This document shows positions 1-8,654 of a stretch of 54,797 nt of DNA, one piece after another. The translations under genes were made by a program, and so were the position numbers. Each line of letters begins with the position of its first letter. Position 1 is the first letter of the stretch. The stretch comes from Anaerolinea thermolimosa (GTDB lineage: Bacteria > Chloroflexota > Anaerolineae > Anaerolineales > Anaerolineaceae): contig NZ_DF967965.1 of NCBI RefSeq assembly GCF_001050195.2, forward strand, positions 1,100,486 to 1,155,282, given 5' to 3'. Under the pieces are notes generated by a model, which worked only from the letters and a program-made list of their open reading frames with translations, searched no databases and was not told where the DNA came from.

Positions 1-116
1 GCGATCACTCCCGCCCTGATTTTACCTTTCTCAATCAGGGCCCGCAAGCGAGCCTCGTCCAGCCCGTACTTGCGGGCGGCTTCGGGAACCGGGAGAAACG
101 TGGGGAGTGTGACCAT
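1..116 (-). CDS. Helix-turn-helix (MerR/excisionase-like) protein, N-terminal part
   Basis: The gene runs off the left edge, and only the first 38 residues are visible. They read as a short winged-helix/excisionase-type segment: a prolines-rich start, then 'PEAARKYGLDEARLRALIEKG', trimmed here to its key pattern of EAA-x-YG followed by RLRxLIExG, typical of MerR/Xis DNA-binding folds. The start is chosen because AGGAGG lies 7-8 bases upstream (about 125-130 on the plus strand, read in reverse). The T-run of the tRNA-Cys terminator lies directly upstream. Function beyond DNA binding cannot be told from this fragment. Confidence 0.6.
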   Translation of the reverse strand, partial: MVTLPTFLPVPEAARKYGLDEARLRALIEKGKIRAGVI

Positions 117-131
117 GCCCAACCCTCCTGC

Positions 132-172
132 TAAAAAACACAAAACGCACCCAGGGATCCATCGGGTGCGTT
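132..172 (-). terminator. Rho-independent terminator of tRNA-Cys
   Basis: Nine-base perfect stem (144-152 with 164-172, AACGCACCC/GGGTGCGTT) with an 11-base loop. On the minus strand it is followed by a T-rich tract (132-145). It lies 34 bases downstream of the tRNA 3' end. Confidence 0.85.
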
Positions 173-205
173 GCAAGGAACAGGGATGGAATCCCTGCTT
201 TGGAG

Positions 206-276
206 AGGCGACGATGGGATTTGAACCCATGATCAGGGTTTTGCAGACCCTTGCCTTGCCACTTGGCCACGTCGCC
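206..276 (-). tRNA. tRNA-Cys (anticodon GCA)
   Basis: Read on the minus strand this is a complete 71-base cloverleaf. The acceptor stem is GGCGACG (276-270) with CGTCGCC (213-207) and a U discriminator, as usual for tRNA-Cys. The anticodon loop contains GCA flanked by GGTCT/AACCC, and the T loop reads GGTTCAAATCC. The CCA tail is not encoded. It has its own promoter (295-323) and terminator (132-172), so it is a monocistronic tRNA. Confidence 0.95.
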
Positions 277-294
277 TTTTTTGAGTGCGGGTGT

Positions 295-323
295 ATTTTA
301 CGTGAAGGCAGGCGAAATGTCAA
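295..323 (-). promoter_or_regulatory. Promoter of tRNA-Cys
   Basis: Consensus -35 TTGACA (318-323), 17-base spacer, -10 TAAAAT (295-300) on the minus strand. The predicted start of transcription is about 12 bases before the mature tRNA 5' end. Confidence 0.8.
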
Positions 324-387
324 CCTCGGAATGGTCAAATTCGAGAGGTTCTACCTTTGGTTCGAAAAATCCAGCTGCTCCGAATTG

Positions 388-415
388 TTGCGAATCTCAA
401 TGAAATGGATACAAT
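388..415 (+). promoter_or_regulatory. Promoter of the sdhCDAB operon
   Basis: TTGCGA (388-393), 16-base spacer, TACAAT (410-415). Transcription would start near 422, giving a leader of about 30 bases that contains the GGAGG ribosome binding site at 442-446. Confidence 0.6.
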
Positions 416-451
416 TACTCTAGTGATCCAATTCTTCCCTCGGAGGTGTGT

Positions 452-871
452 ATGTCGAATTTGAAGACCACCCTGACCGGGTATACCGGGTATAGGGGTC
501 GTGAAGGACACTGGGCGTTTTTATTGCATCGAATCACGGGTCTGGGGGTGGTTTTATTCCTGGCGATTCACATTCTGGATACTTCGTTCGTCTATTTTGC
601 TCCCCAGCTATATGATGAGGTACTGAAAGTTTACCGTTCTACCCTTTTTGGCATTGGTGAGGTCGTGCTTGTATTCTGTCTGTTTTATCACGGAGTGAAT
701 GGCATCCGAATCGCTTATCTTGACTTGCTGGCACCAAAAGCCTGGACCATTGAGAAGACTCGCCGATCGGCTTATCTTGTTTTGGTGATCACGCTGGTTC
801 TCTGGGTGCCTTCGGCAGGGTATATGATTTATAACCTGCTTCGGCATAATTTTGGGATGTTTGGTGGATAG
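452..871 (+). CDS. sdhC: Succinate dehydrogenase cytochrome b subunit SdhC
   Basis: Membrane anchor of complex II (succinate:quinone oxidoreductase), 139 residues with three hydrophobic helices. The family signature HRITG is present (H26, R27), as are H40 and an HGVNGIR block with H80, the likely heme b ligand. An upstream in-frame GTG at 446 lies inside the GGAGG Shine-Dalgarno sequence (442-446), so the ATG at 452 is preferred. It is the first gene of the four-gene sdhCDAB operon; sdhD follows after 9 bases. Confidence 0.93.
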   Translation: MSNLKTTLTGYTGYRGREGHWAFLLHRITGLGVVLFLAIHILDTSFVYFAPQLYDEVLKVYRSTLFGIGEVVLVFCLFYHGVNGIRIAYLDLLAPKAWTIEKTRRSAYLVLVITLVLWVPSAGYMIYNLLRHNFGMFGG

Positions 872-880
872 GAGTGGAAC

Positions 881-1273
881 ATGAGCGTTACAGCCAAGGA
901 ACCAGAGAAAATCCGCATCCAGAAAAACTTTGATCAAATTGCCTGGATGGCCATGCGCTACAGCGGAGTATTGTTAATTCCCCTGGCGTTTGGACACATG
1001 ATTTTACAGGATGTGGTGGTTGGGGTACATCAAATTACCACGGATTATGCGGTGGAACGCATGGCAACCCTGGGATGGAAGTTATACGATATTTTTCTTC
1101 TGGCTTTTGCGTTTGGTCACGGAATGAACGGGGTTCGTCAGGTATTTCGCGATTACATCCATAACCCCAGGTCGTTCCGTATTGTGAGTTCTATCTTATT
1201 CGTGGTATGGTTGGTCATCTCGGTCATTGGGGCGATCACCTTACTGGCAATTAACCCGGCAATGGGCCGGTAG
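881..1273 (+). CDS. sdhD: Succinate dehydrogenase membrane anchor subunit SdhD
   Basis: Second hydrophobic anchor of complex II, 130 residues with three predicted membrane helices. It carries FGHM (H39) and FGHGMNGVRQ (H80), which mirrors the HGxNGxR block of SdhC and suggests heme or quinone-site histidines in both anchors. A GGAGTGG ribosome binding site precedes the ATG. It is placed between sdhC and sdhA, with 16 bases to the sdhA start. Confidence 0.92.
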   Translation: MSVTAKEPEKIRIQKNFDQIAWMAMRYSGVLLIPLAFGHMILQDVVVGVHQITTDYAVERMATLGWKLYDIFLLAFAFGHGMNGVRQVFRDYIHNPRSFRIVSSILFVVWLVISVIGAITLLAINPAMGR

Positions 1274-1289
1274 TATCTCTGGAGATAGT

Positions 1290-3083
1290 ATGACCAATAT
1301 TCACCAGTACGATGTAGTTGTGGTTGGTGGTGGCGGGGCTGGATTAATGGCTGCCATGTATGCCTCTCAACGGGCAAAGACCGCAGTAATCAGCAAGCTT
1401 TACCCGGTTCGTTCGCATACGGGCGCAGCCCAGGGCGGTATTGGTGCGGCGCTGGGCAACCTGGAGGAAGACAGCCCGGAGTGGCATACGTTCGACACAG
1501 TAAAGGGGTCCGATTACCTGGGTGATCAGGACGCAATCGAGTTTATGTGCCATGAAGCCGTACAGGCTGTATATGACCTGGAGCACATGGGGCTTCCCTT
1601 TTCGCGCACAGCAGATGGCCGAATCGCTCAACGCCCCTTTGGCGGTCACACAAATAATGTGACTAAAAAACCAGTCAGGCGTGCCTGTTACGCCTCAGAT
1701 CGAACCGGGCACATGATTCTTCAAACACTTTACCAGCAGTGTATTAAAAACAATATTTTGTTTTACGATGAATTCCAGGCCATGGATTTGTTGCTGGTGG
1801 ATGGTAAGGTGGCTGGGGTGGTAGCAGTAGAACTGGCGACCGGCGAGTTGCATGTCTTCCATGCCAAAGCTGTGATCTTCGCCACTGGAGGGCACGGGCG
1901 TATCTGGGAAATTACTTCCAATGCATATGCCTACACCGGGGACGGGTGTGCTATTGTTGCACGGCGGGGTATTCCTCTGGAAGATATGGAATTTTTCCAA
2001 TTTCATCCGACCGGGATTTATAAATTAGGCATTTTGATTACGGAAGCGGTGCGGGGCGAGGGCGGAATTCTCTTCAACAAAAAGGGAGAACGCTTTATGG
2101 AGCGCTATGCGCCAACCATCAAAGACCTTGCCTCGCGTGATGTGATCAGTCGGGCGATGTATCTGGAAACGCGTGCCGGTAATGACGTCAACGGACAGCG
2201 ATTCTTTTACCTGGATGTCACACCTGAAACCGTGAACAAATACGCTGAAATTGATGGCCGAACCCGTCCCGATGGAACCCCGTATCGGGTTACTGCACAG
2301 GAAATCCTCTCTAAAATCCCCGATATTGCTGATTTTTGCCAGACTTATCTCGGAATCGATCCAACCAGACAACCCATCCCGGTACAGCCAACCGCTCATT
2401 ACGCCATGGGCGGGATTCCTACCAATATTATGGGTCAGGTGGTGATCGATGAGCAAAACACAGTATTACCAGGGTTATATGCGGCGGGAGAGGTAGCCTG
2501 TGTGTCGGTCCATGGGGCAAACCGCCTGGGCACGAATTCTCTGGTCGATTTAATCGTTTTTGGCAAGCATTCCGGGATACATGCTGCCGAATTTGCTCTG
2601 GGGGCTGATTTTGTTCCCCTTCCCGCTGATCCGACCGAATACGTGCGAGAGCAAATTTCCCGGTTACATGCAGGTTCCGGGAAAGAAAAGGCTGCGGCCA
2701 TTGCTCGTGAAATGAAAGCAGAGATGTTTGATCACGTGGGAGTCTTCCGAACACAGGAAGGGCTGGAACACGCGATTCAAAAGATTCGGGAACTTCAGGA
2801 ACGTTTTAAGGACGTGCGTGTGACCGATAGTGGAAAGATCTTCAACATGGAGTTATTACAGACATGGGAGTTGGGGAATATGCTTGATCTGGCCCTGGTC
2901 ACTGCACAATCGGCACTGGCGCGAACTGAAAGCCGTGGTGGCCATGCGCGGGATGATTACCCGGCTCGCGACGATGTGAACTGGTTGAAACATACTCTTG
3001 CCTGGATGGACAGGGATCAAATCCGCCTGGGGTATAAGCCAGTGGTGATTACGAAGTATCCACCCAAAGAGAGAACGTATTAG
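1290..3083 (+). CDS. sdhA: Succinate dehydrogenase flavoprotein subunit SdhA
   Basis: Catalytic FAD subunit that oxidises succinate to fumarate, 597 residues, the usual length. Visible signatures are the Rossmann motif GGGGAG (residues 13-18), RSHTGAAQGG with H43 as the covalent FAD attachment histidine, HPTGIY, the ASRDVISR segment with the active-site arginine region, QPTAHYAMGG and GANRLGTNSL. The open frame extends upstream to 1227, but that would overlap sdhD. The ATG at 1290, preceded by GGAGAT, is the natural start. Cytoplasmic face of the membrane, bound to SdhB. Confidence 0.96.
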   Translation: MTNIHQYDVVVVGGGGAGLMAAMYASQRAKTAVISKLYPVRSHTGAAQGGIGAALGNLEEDSPEWHTFDTVKGSDYLGDQDAIEFMCHEAVQAVYDLEHMGLPFSRTADGRIAQRPFGGHTNNVTKKPVRRACYASDRTGHMILQTLYQQCIKNNILFYDEFQAMDLLLVDGKVAGVVAVELATGELHVFHAKAVIFATGGHGRIWEITSNAYAYTGDGCAIVARRGIPLEDMEFFQFHPTGIYKLGILITEAVRGEGGILFNKKGERFMERYAPTIKDLASRDVISRAMYLETRAGNDVNGQRFFYLDVTPETVNKYAEIDGRTRPDGTPYRVTAQEILSKIPDIADFCQTYLGIDPTRQPIPVQPTAHYAMGGIPTNIMGQVVIDEQNTVLPGLYAAGEVACVSVHGANRLGTNSLVDLIVFGKHSGIHAAEFALGADFVPLPADPTEYVREQISRLHAGSGKEKAAAIAREMKAEMFDHVGVFRTQEGLEHAIQKIRELQERFKDVRVTDSGKIFNMELLQTWELGNMLDLALVTAQSALARTESRGGHARDDYPARDDVNWLKHTLAWMDRDQIRLGYKPVVITKYPPKERTY

Positions 3084-3095
3084 AGGAGCTCAGCC

Positions 3096-3803
3096 ATGCA
3101 AATTAAACTGCGTGTTTTTCGGTTTGATCCTGAAAAGGACCAAAAACCCCGATTCGATACTTTCTTCATGGATGTGGATCCGAACGACAGGGTTCTTGAT
3201 CTGCTGGAATACGTCAAGGCGGATTTTGATAGCAGTCTGGCGTTAAGGCGTTCCTGCGCGCACGGAATCTGCGGGTCGGATGCTATGCGGATTAACGGGA
3301 GGAATTATCTGGCATGTAAAGTGCTGGTGAAAAACCTGCATAGCGATCAGATCACAGTGGAGCCGCTTCTCGGTTTGCGGGTGATTAAAGATCTGATCGT
3401 GGATATGGAGCCATTCTTCGAAAATTACCGGTCGGTACTTCCATACCTGATCAACGATGAGGCGTTACCTGAGGATGGTAAGGAGCGGCTGCAAACTCCC
3501 GAAGAACGTGATCGTTTCGAAGATACTACTAAATGTATCTTGTGTGCGGCGTGTACCACTTCCTGCCCGTCTTTCTGGTCTGATGAACGCTATGTTGGTC
3601 CGGCTGCGATTGTCAATGCACACCGGTTTATATTTGATAGCCGTGACCGAGCTGCTGAACGGAGGTTGAATATTCTCAATCAACAGATTGGAGTATGGCG
3701 TTGTCGGACGGCATTTAACTGCACAGAGGCCTGCCCAAGGGAAATTCATATCACTACGGCCATTGCCGAGGTAAAACAGGCCATTTTGAGCGGTAAGGTT
3801 TAA
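3096..3803 (+). CDS. sdhB: Succinate dehydrogenase iron-sulfur subunit SdhB
   Basis: Electron-transfer subunit of 235 residues. The [2Fe-2S] site has C54, C59, D62 and C74 (Asp in the third position, as in the E. coli enzyme). The [4Fe-4S] site is C147-x2-C150-x2-C153-x3-C157P. The [3Fe-4S] site is C203, C209 and C213P. It starts 12 bases after sdhA with GAGGAG as ribosome binding site, and is the last gene of the operon before a bidirectional terminator. Confidence 0.96.
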   Translation: MQIKLRVFRFDPEKDQKPRFDTFFMDVDPNDRVLDLLEYVKADFDSSLALRRSCAHGICGSDAMRINGRNYLACKVLVKNLHSDQITVEPLLGLRVIKDLIVDMEPFFENYRSVLPYLINDEALPEDGKERLQTPEERDRFEDTTKCILCAACTTSCPSFWSDERYVGPAAIVNAHRFIFDSRDRAAERRLNILNQQIGVWRCRTAFNCTEACPREIHITTAIAEVKQAILSGKV

Positions 3804-3825
3804 TCCGCCAGTTACCCAAAAAATT

Positions 3826-3866
3826 CCGGCGCTGTTCCCGGGTTGAGGAATAAGCGCCGGTTTTTT
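3826..3866. terminator. Bidirectional terminator between sdhB and the GH5 gene
   Basis: Eight-base stem CCGGCGCT (3826-3833) with AGCGCCGG (3853-3860), loop of 19 bases, followed by TTTTTT (3861-3866). A six-base A run (3818-3823) sits on the other side, so it can serve both convergent genes. Confidence 0.75.
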
Positions 3867-3881
3867 AATATCAGATTGATG

Positions 3882-5765
3882 TCAGGCAGGGAAAATTATT
3901 ATCCGATGTATCCCTCCCGGCTCGGCAGGCGAATATTCCAGGCGTTGATCTTCTGGAAAATAACGGGTCTGTCCTGCCGGGGCTTCGACCCGGATTCCAG
4001 AAGGGTACTGGAAGGAGGGAATAAAAAGTTCTGTCGGGGCATTAATCGTCGGATCGTGCTCGAAGTGATACTCCATGCGCTTTTTCTTCCGGTCAAAGCG
4101 TAGATAGACTGGTTTACCGGCAGTGGCTACCGGGTAGGGACGTAGAACAGCATCCAGCGCTCGCCCACCGGAATGAATATCTTCAGGGTCGGTTTGCTGG
4201 TCACGGCTGAAAATAGAGAAATCCTCGCCATTCCACTGATCGCCATGCTGATTGGTGTTGTCGGGAGTGTAATTCCATAAAGCACCGGATAGAAGATTGG
4301 CTTCGATGGCGCGCATCGAACGATCCATGGCTTTGGATTGCGCTGAAAAATCTCCGTTTCGAAATGCCCGCCGATTATTCAAATCAAAGGGAATTCCGAA
4401 TTCTCCAATGAATACCGGTGCTCCACCCAGGTGTTCCTTTGCCTCATGTTTGAACCGCGCGAGTTGTTCGCGGAAAGAGCGCTCAATGGCCCAGGGGGTA
4501 AAAACGGGTTTTCCGGTGTGGAAATCGCCAGCAACCCATGAAGAATAATGTTTGAACACCAGGGTATATGCGTCGTACCAGTGTGGAGCATAAACTATGC
4601 GGGGAGCATCCTCTTTACCCCAATGAGGGGCAGGTGTGCTTGGCTCGGTCTCAATAAAAATGATGGCCTGAGGGATTTCTTCGCGAATCTCTCGAGCAAA
4701 CCGGTTGGCAAAAGGCTGAAAATAATCCTGGTTGAAATTAAGTGTCCGCCCATTGACCTGATGGAAGTGAAATGGGCGAAGCAGTCGAGGTTGTCCGGTA
4801 GGCCCAATATCCCAGACGCCATTGGAGCGCCAGATGCACTCGAACCCTTCTCGCCAGAGCCTCTGCCCTTTTGGATTGATCAATCGCGAGGCAATCTTCC
4901 GATTCCCGCTTAGTTTAAAGTCCCAAACTCCAACCTCCAGGGGGATTCCACTGGCTAACACCATGGCTTCGAGAGGAGTGGGAAAATCTCCAAGGCGTGG
5001 CCTGCCACAGCATTCATTCAGATCCTCAATTCCGATGTAGCCTCGAACAGGTTCATTCATCGTGTCAAAACCAACAACATTCGGCTGGTCGCGTAAGGCA
5101 TGTGCCAACCGGCGCATGGCAGCAATGTAATGCCGTTGGAGAAATTCCTGTGCGGGTTCTCCTTCCATGAAGGTCTTGGGTGCTAAATCGTTACCGGCGA
5201 AGAAAAGCGCGAACATCGTGGCGGCGGCCAGCTTATGTGCATTGGTTGGCCAGATCATCCGTGGGAATGGGTCGCCATGGAGGGCGTGGACGATGGCTGC
5301 GCCGGTTTCCTGAAGATAACGTAAATCCATACCGGCCAGTTCCAGAGTCCATCCAGGTGCACCATCGCCACCGGTAAAGCGGCTCCACACATCCTGATGC
5401 GGATCGATAAACACGCGGATCCCATAAGAGTGGGCTTTTTCAAGGATTGCGTGCACGTAGTGAATGTACTCATCATCGTACATTCCGGGGCCTGCGTGTT
5501 CGATGGCTTCCCAGGTGATTAAAAAGCGAAGGAAAGTGAACCCCCATTTTTTTAGCCTTGCAAAATGCTCGTCAGCTTCATCGAGAGGAAAAGGCCGCCC
5601 CACGAAAGAGACTTCGCGGTGATTGAAAAAGCCATCACGGATATGGGTGGGTAAATGTGGCCGACTTGGAATCTTACTGCTGCCTGCCAGGTTGATTCCC
5701 CGCAGCATCAGTGTACGGCCAAATTCATCTACAAAATCGGAGTTTCGAATGGATAGAATGCTCAT
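3882..5765 (-). CDS. GH5 beta-glucosidase (GH5_12-like glucosylceramidase / steryl glucosidase type)
   Basis: Glycoside hydrolase of 627 residues with a GH5 (beta/alpha)8 barrel. The acid/base glutamate is E238 in TMNEPV and the nucleophile is E455 in FIGEFGIP. The DPHQDVWSRF block (121-130), SGDGAPGWT-like loop and long insertions resemble the endoglycoceramidase/steryl glucosidase subgroup of GH5, which also has a beta-sandwich C-terminal domain, here roughly 540-627. No signal peptide is seen, so it is probably cytoplasmic. A TATAAT box lies 13 bases upstream of the ATG, with no clear Shine-Dalgarno sequence, so the mRNA may be nearly leaderless. The GH5 assignment is firm; the lipid-glycoside substrate is inferred from resemblance. 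Confidence 0.8.
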   Translation of the reverse strand: MSILSIRNSDFVDEFGRTLMLRGINLAGSSKIPSRPHLPTHIRDGFFNHREVSFVGRPFPLDEADEHFARLKKWGFTFLRFLITWEAIEHAGPGMYDDEYIHYVHAILEKAHSYGIRVFIDPHQDVWSRFTGGDGAPGWTLELAGMDLRYLQETGAAIVHALHGDPFPRMIWPTNAHKLAAATMFALFFAGNDLAPKTFMEGEPAQEFLQRHYIAAMRRLAHALRDQPNVVGFDTMNEPVRGYIGIEDLNECCGRPRLGDFPTPLEAMVLASGIPLEVGVWDFKLSGNRKIASRLINPKGQRLWREGFECIWRSNGVWDIGPTGQPRLLRPFHFHQVNGRTLNFNQDYFQPFANRFAREIREEIPQAIIFIETEPSTPAPHWGKEDAPRIVYAPHWYDAYTLVFKHYSSWVAGDFHTGKPVFTPWAIERSFREQLARFKHEAKEHLGGAPVFIGEFGIPFDLNNRRAFRNGDFSAQSKAMDRSMRAIEANLLSGALWNYTPDNTNQHGDQWNGEDFSIFSRDQQTDPEDIHSGGRALDAVLRPYPVATAGKPVYLRFDRKKKRMEYHFEHDPTINAPTELFIPSFQYPSGIRVEAPAGQTRYFPEDQRLEYSPAEPGGIHRIIIFPA

Positions 5766-5777
5766 ACCCCTGGGGTT

Positions 5778-5806
5778 ATTATAATAAGCCAGAGGTTATC
5801 CCGCAA
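5778..5806 (-). promoter_or_regulatory. Promoter of the GH5 gene, very short leader
   Basis: TATAAT (5778-5783) with TTGCGG 17 bases upstream (5801-5806) on the minus strand. Transcription would start about 5771, some 6 bases before the ATG at 5765. Confidence 0.5.
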
Positions 5807-5995
5807 TCCGGATTCTTCCAGAGTCTGCGGTTTTTTTAAGGGAAGTTCTTCACTCGTTTCCCTTTTGTAAAAAAAAGATAGAGCAACGGAATATTTTCCC
5901 ATTCGTCGGGGGAGCTGGATGGGATTGTAACCCAGCACCATCTTATCCGATGCTTGAGAAAAGCCCCAGTATAAAAAAGGATGCCGAAGAAAAGA

Positions 5996-6448
5996 TCAAC
6001 TTTCAGGTAGAAGCGCGTTGAGTAAGATGATCACGCCACCCAGAATCAGGAGATAGGGCCAGTAGGATCCGAGGCTGAGGTTAAAGAGGAAATACAACGC
6101 GATGAAAAGAAAGATAACCCCACCTATCAGACTGTTTCGCGCCCGTTGAGTCAGGCGCTTTTCTTCCTGGTAATGATTCCAGGCATCGGCGAAGGAAGTA
6201 AAAGATGGAATGAGAATAAACAACGCCCACCAGTTGTTGAAAGAAAAGTTTGTGAAATTCTGGAGCAGTAACAGCCCGCCCGCCAGAATGAGAATTGCAC
6301 CGACAACCCAGCCGGAATTTTTCCCATGCCGGCGCCTCTGGTTTTCATGGAAGGGGAGATTGGAAGAGGGATGATTTTCTTCAGGCCGTTGTTTCCATTC
6401 GGAATTGGGTCCTGGTTGGATATCTGAGTCATTGCTCTGGCCTGTCAT
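5996..6448 (-). CDS. Small membrane protein with LiaI/LiaF-like (DUF5668-type) transmembrane region
   Basis: Protein of 150 residues: a polar, basic N-terminal 45 residues, then four closely packed hydrophobic segments (about 48-66, 70-86, 106-124 and 128-146). The first pair, with GAILILAGGLLLLQN and WWALFILIP, has the look of the LiaI-LiaF-like transmembrane region found in envelope-stress proteins. AAGGAG precedes the ATG at good spacing. It stands alone between the GH5 gene and the DUF1858 gene. Function unknown; a role in envelope stress sensing is only suggested by the fold. Confidence 0.65.
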   Translation of the reverse strand: MTGQSNDSDIQPGPNSEWKQRPEENHPSSNLPFHENQRRRHGKNSGWVVGAILILAGGLLLLQNFTNFSFNNWWALFILIPSFTSFADAWNHYQEEKRLTQRARNSLIGGVIFLFIALYFLFNLSLGSYWPYLLILGGVIILLNALLPES

Positions 6449-6693
6449 GGTTCACTCCTTATAGCTCTACTATTTTATGTGGCTCTATACATCATATACG
6501 AAAATCATAACGAAAGGTTGTATCAGTTTTTGATGTGACAGATGCAAGCAAGGATATCTTTGGCCTACATTGAGGCAAGGAATGAAAAAGCCTTCTCCCT
6601 GTGGTTGTGTGAGAAAAAGAGCGAGACATGGCTCAATGATCAGGGGAAGAATGCGTGAGATGGCAAAGGCCGCTTATGATTGAGGCCGGAATT

Positions 6694-6939
6694 TCAACGA
6701 GATTGGGCGCAGGGTGGGGATTGAATTGCCTGGGTGAGGTCGTGCAGGAGAAGGTCCAGAGAGATATCGTGCACAAGAGCGGCCTCTGCCACGGTATCGA
6801 ACGCGGCCAGACTGCACCCCACACAACTCATGTGATGGCGCAGGAACACGGCGATAGTTTGAGGGTAGTGCTCCATGATCTGAGCTACTATCACATGAGG
6901 GGCTATTTCTAAAACACCGGAGGATTGATTCTTATCCAT
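6694..6939 (-). CDS. DUF1858-type small redox/metal protein
   Basis: 81-residue protein with the DUF1858/ScdA-N fold pattern: PHVIVAQIMEHYPQTI, then HHMSCVGCSLAAFDTVAEAA with a CxxC pair (C39, C42), and a final helix DLLLHDLTQAI. Proteins of this type occur next to hybrid-cluster proteins and nitrosative-stress (RIC/ScdA) genes, and the CxxC may bind metal or sense redox state. The frame is open further upstream to 7050, but that part would overlap the Crp/Fnr gene. The ATG at 6939 fits the domain start. It is probably cotranscribed with the Crp/Fnr regulator. Confidence 0.75.
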   Translation of the reverse strand: MDKNQSSGVLEIAPHVIVAQIMEHYPQTIAVFLRHHMSCVGCSLAAFDTVAEAALVHDISLDLLLHDLTQAIQSPPCAQSR

Positions 6940-6997
6940 TTCTGTGGCCCAGTATACAGGGTTAACTGTTTTTCCTCTTTGCGCCTGAACAAAGATA

Positions 6998-7714
6998 CTA
7001 AATACTCGCCCCGCCGGTTGGAAGGTCTTCCGCGATTTTAACCAATCCATGGGGAAAACAGATGATAATTTTTTCCCGGCCGCTTTTTATGAGGCCCTGG
7101 TTTTCCCACTGGCTGAGAATACGACTGACGGTAAACAGTGTGGTTCCGGTCATCTCAGCCAGGTTTTGCCTTGAAAGAGGGAGATCAATGAGCACACCCT
7201 CGTTTGTCTTACGGCCGGTCTGAGCTGCCAGTCGAAGAAGAGCCCGTGCCAGCCGTCTTTCTACCCGTTCGGTGGCAAGCTCTTTTAAACGATCCTGGTA
7301 TTCGTGAACCTGCTCGGCCATCATTTTCATGGCATTCAACGAAATGGATGGATATTTCTCGAGGAGAGGCTTCATCGCCGAGTGACTCCAGGTCAGGGCC
7401 TGGCAGGGCTCAGCCGCCTGAGCTGTCACCGGATAGATTGTGTTCTCAACCAGAGCAATGACTGCAAAGAAGGTCCATGCCCCAATAAGGCGCATGAGCA
7501 CCTGCTGGCCATCAGGTGTAAGTTGGAGTAGTTTAACACTTCCATCTTTCAACAAATAAAAGGAACTTGCAGGGTCGCCCTGAAGGAAGAAAAATTCTCC
7601 GGCATCCAGCCAAATCAGCCTTGCCGCAGAATATACCTCATGCAAGCCCAGATCACTCAGACCATTGAAAATGCTGGAATTTCTAAGGAAAGAGAGAATC
7701 TCATCATCAACCAT
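6998..7714 (-). CDS. Crp/Fnr-family transcriptional regulator
   Basis: 238 residues: an N-terminal cyclic-nucleotide-binding-like beta barrel (about 10-125, with SSIFNGLSD, GEFFFLQGDPASS), a dimerisation helix, and a C-terminal winged helix. The recognition segment is LSRQNLAEMTGTTLFTVSRI. There is no cysteine cluster for a Fnr-type Fe-S centre, so the ligand is unknown; the shape and the DUF1858 neighbour are reminiscent of Dnr/NnrR-type NO-responsive regulators (inference). The open frame extends to 7855 but would overlap the yceI-like gene. The ATG at 7714 matches the family start and leaves 70 bases between the genes. Confidence 0.85.
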   Translation of the reverse strand: MVDDEILSFLRNSSIFNGLSDLGLHEVYSAARLIWLDAGEFFFLQGDPASSFYLLKDGSVKLLQLTPDGQQVLMRLIGAWTFFAVIALVENTIYPVTAQAAEPCQALTWSHSAMKPLLEKYPSISLNAMKMMAEQVHEYQDRLKELATERVERRLARALLRLAAQTGRKTNEGVLIDLPLSRQNLAEMTGTTLFTVSRILSQWENQGLIKSGREKIIICFPHGLVKIAEDLPTGGASI

Positions 7715-7784
7715 CTGGCCTATTGTAGCCGAATTTTTGCCCGTTACGGTTTCATTTTCTATACTGATGTTCGAAGGTAAACCA

Positions 7785-8546
7785 TCAGGGAACCTGTTCA
7801 AAGGTGAACGTAACCGTAAGGGTAACGCCATCCTTGACAATGAGCACGCCGGCAATATCAGGAGGTTCTACACCCCAGTCTTTCATCATTAAAAAGGTGG
7901 TGGCTTCACCGGTCAGGCGGTTGCCGTTTTTAACAGCTTTTACATTCCACGTGATGGGACGTGTAGTATCTCGCACAGTCAGATTTCCTTCCATCTGGAA
8001 GGTTAATTCCTGCCCTTCCTGAGGTTTGATCGGAAATCCGATCAGCTGGCTGATGGTGAATTTTGCTAACGGGAAACGGGAGGACTCGAGCCAGCGATTG
8101 CGAATAGCATTATCTCTGCGAGAGCTGTCTGTGGTCAGGGTGCTGATATCTACGGTCAACTCACCAGATTGGATTTGAGCAGGATTGTTTAAATCGACTA
8201 AAAATTCACCAGTTACCTGACTGGTTTTTCCAATTGCTGTATTGAGGCGATTATTTTCATTAAGGAAAGTTTCATCGACCGCATATTGAACCACCGTCTC
8301 AGCCGGAACAATTTTAAAAGTCACAACCGGGGAAGAAATCGACCGGGAGGTTGGATCGGTGGGATAGCTCGCATCAGGGGTGGGTGATTCCTCAGGGGTA
8401 GCGGTGAGAGCCGGTGTGAGGGTTGGAGACTCTTGCCTGGGTAACGTTAGAGTCGGTGAAGATGTGCGGGTGGGTACAGAGGGTGTACAGGCAGAGATGA
8501 AGAGGAGAATACTGGTAAGAAGGATGTGTACTTTGTTATGGAACAT
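7785..8546 (-). CDS. YceI-domain lipoprotein
   Basis: 253 residues. An N-terminal hydrophobic stretch ends in the lipobox LFISAC (C20), so it is an exported lipoprotein. A Thr/Ser/Pro-rich linker (about 21-75) follows. Residues 80-250 form a YceI lipocalin-like barrel, with SGELTVDISTLTTDSSRRDNAI and the TTRPITWNVKA strand. YceI proteins bind isoprenoid-type lipids and respond to stress or pH in other bacteria. AAAGGG is the ribosome binding site. It is first in a likely operon with the Crp/Fnr and DUF1858 genes, and its promoter is visible. Confidence 0.85.
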   Translation of the reverse strand: MFHNKVHILLTSILLFISACTPSVPTRTSSPTLTLPRQESPTLTPALTATPEESPTPDASYPTDPTSRSISSPVVTFKIVPAETVVQYAVDETFLNENNRLNTAIGKTSQVTGEFLVDLNNPAQIQSGELTVDISTLTTDSSRRDNAIRNRWLESSRFPLAKFTISQLIGFPIKPQEGQELTFQMEGNLTVRDTTRPITWNVKAVKNGNRLTGEATTFLMMKDWGVEPPDIAGVLIVKDGVTLTVTFTFEQVP

Positions 8547-8592
8547 AGAGGGTTCCCTTTCTGATTTGAAGAGAGTCTATCTTTGATGCCAA

Positions 8593-8622
8593 ATCATAAC
8601 CTAAATAGATGCAATTTATCAA
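8593..8622 (-). promoter_or_regulatory. Promoter of the yceI / Crp-Fnr / DUF1858 group
   Basis: TTGATA (8617-8622), 18-base spacer, TATGAT (8593-8598) on the minus strand. A TGAT-N5-ATCA inverted repeat (8584-8596) overlaps the -10 box and could be a Crp/Fnr-family site for autoregulation; this is inferred. Confidence 0.5.
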
Positions 8623-8654
8623 ATAACAGGCCAAAAATAAAGAAAACTCTCATT

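Noticed and set aside
5801-5837. CCGCA/TGCGG hairpin followed by seven T's on the plus strand
   Set aside because: No plus-strand gene ends there, the stem is only five pairs, and the same bases fit the -35 region of the GH5 promoter.
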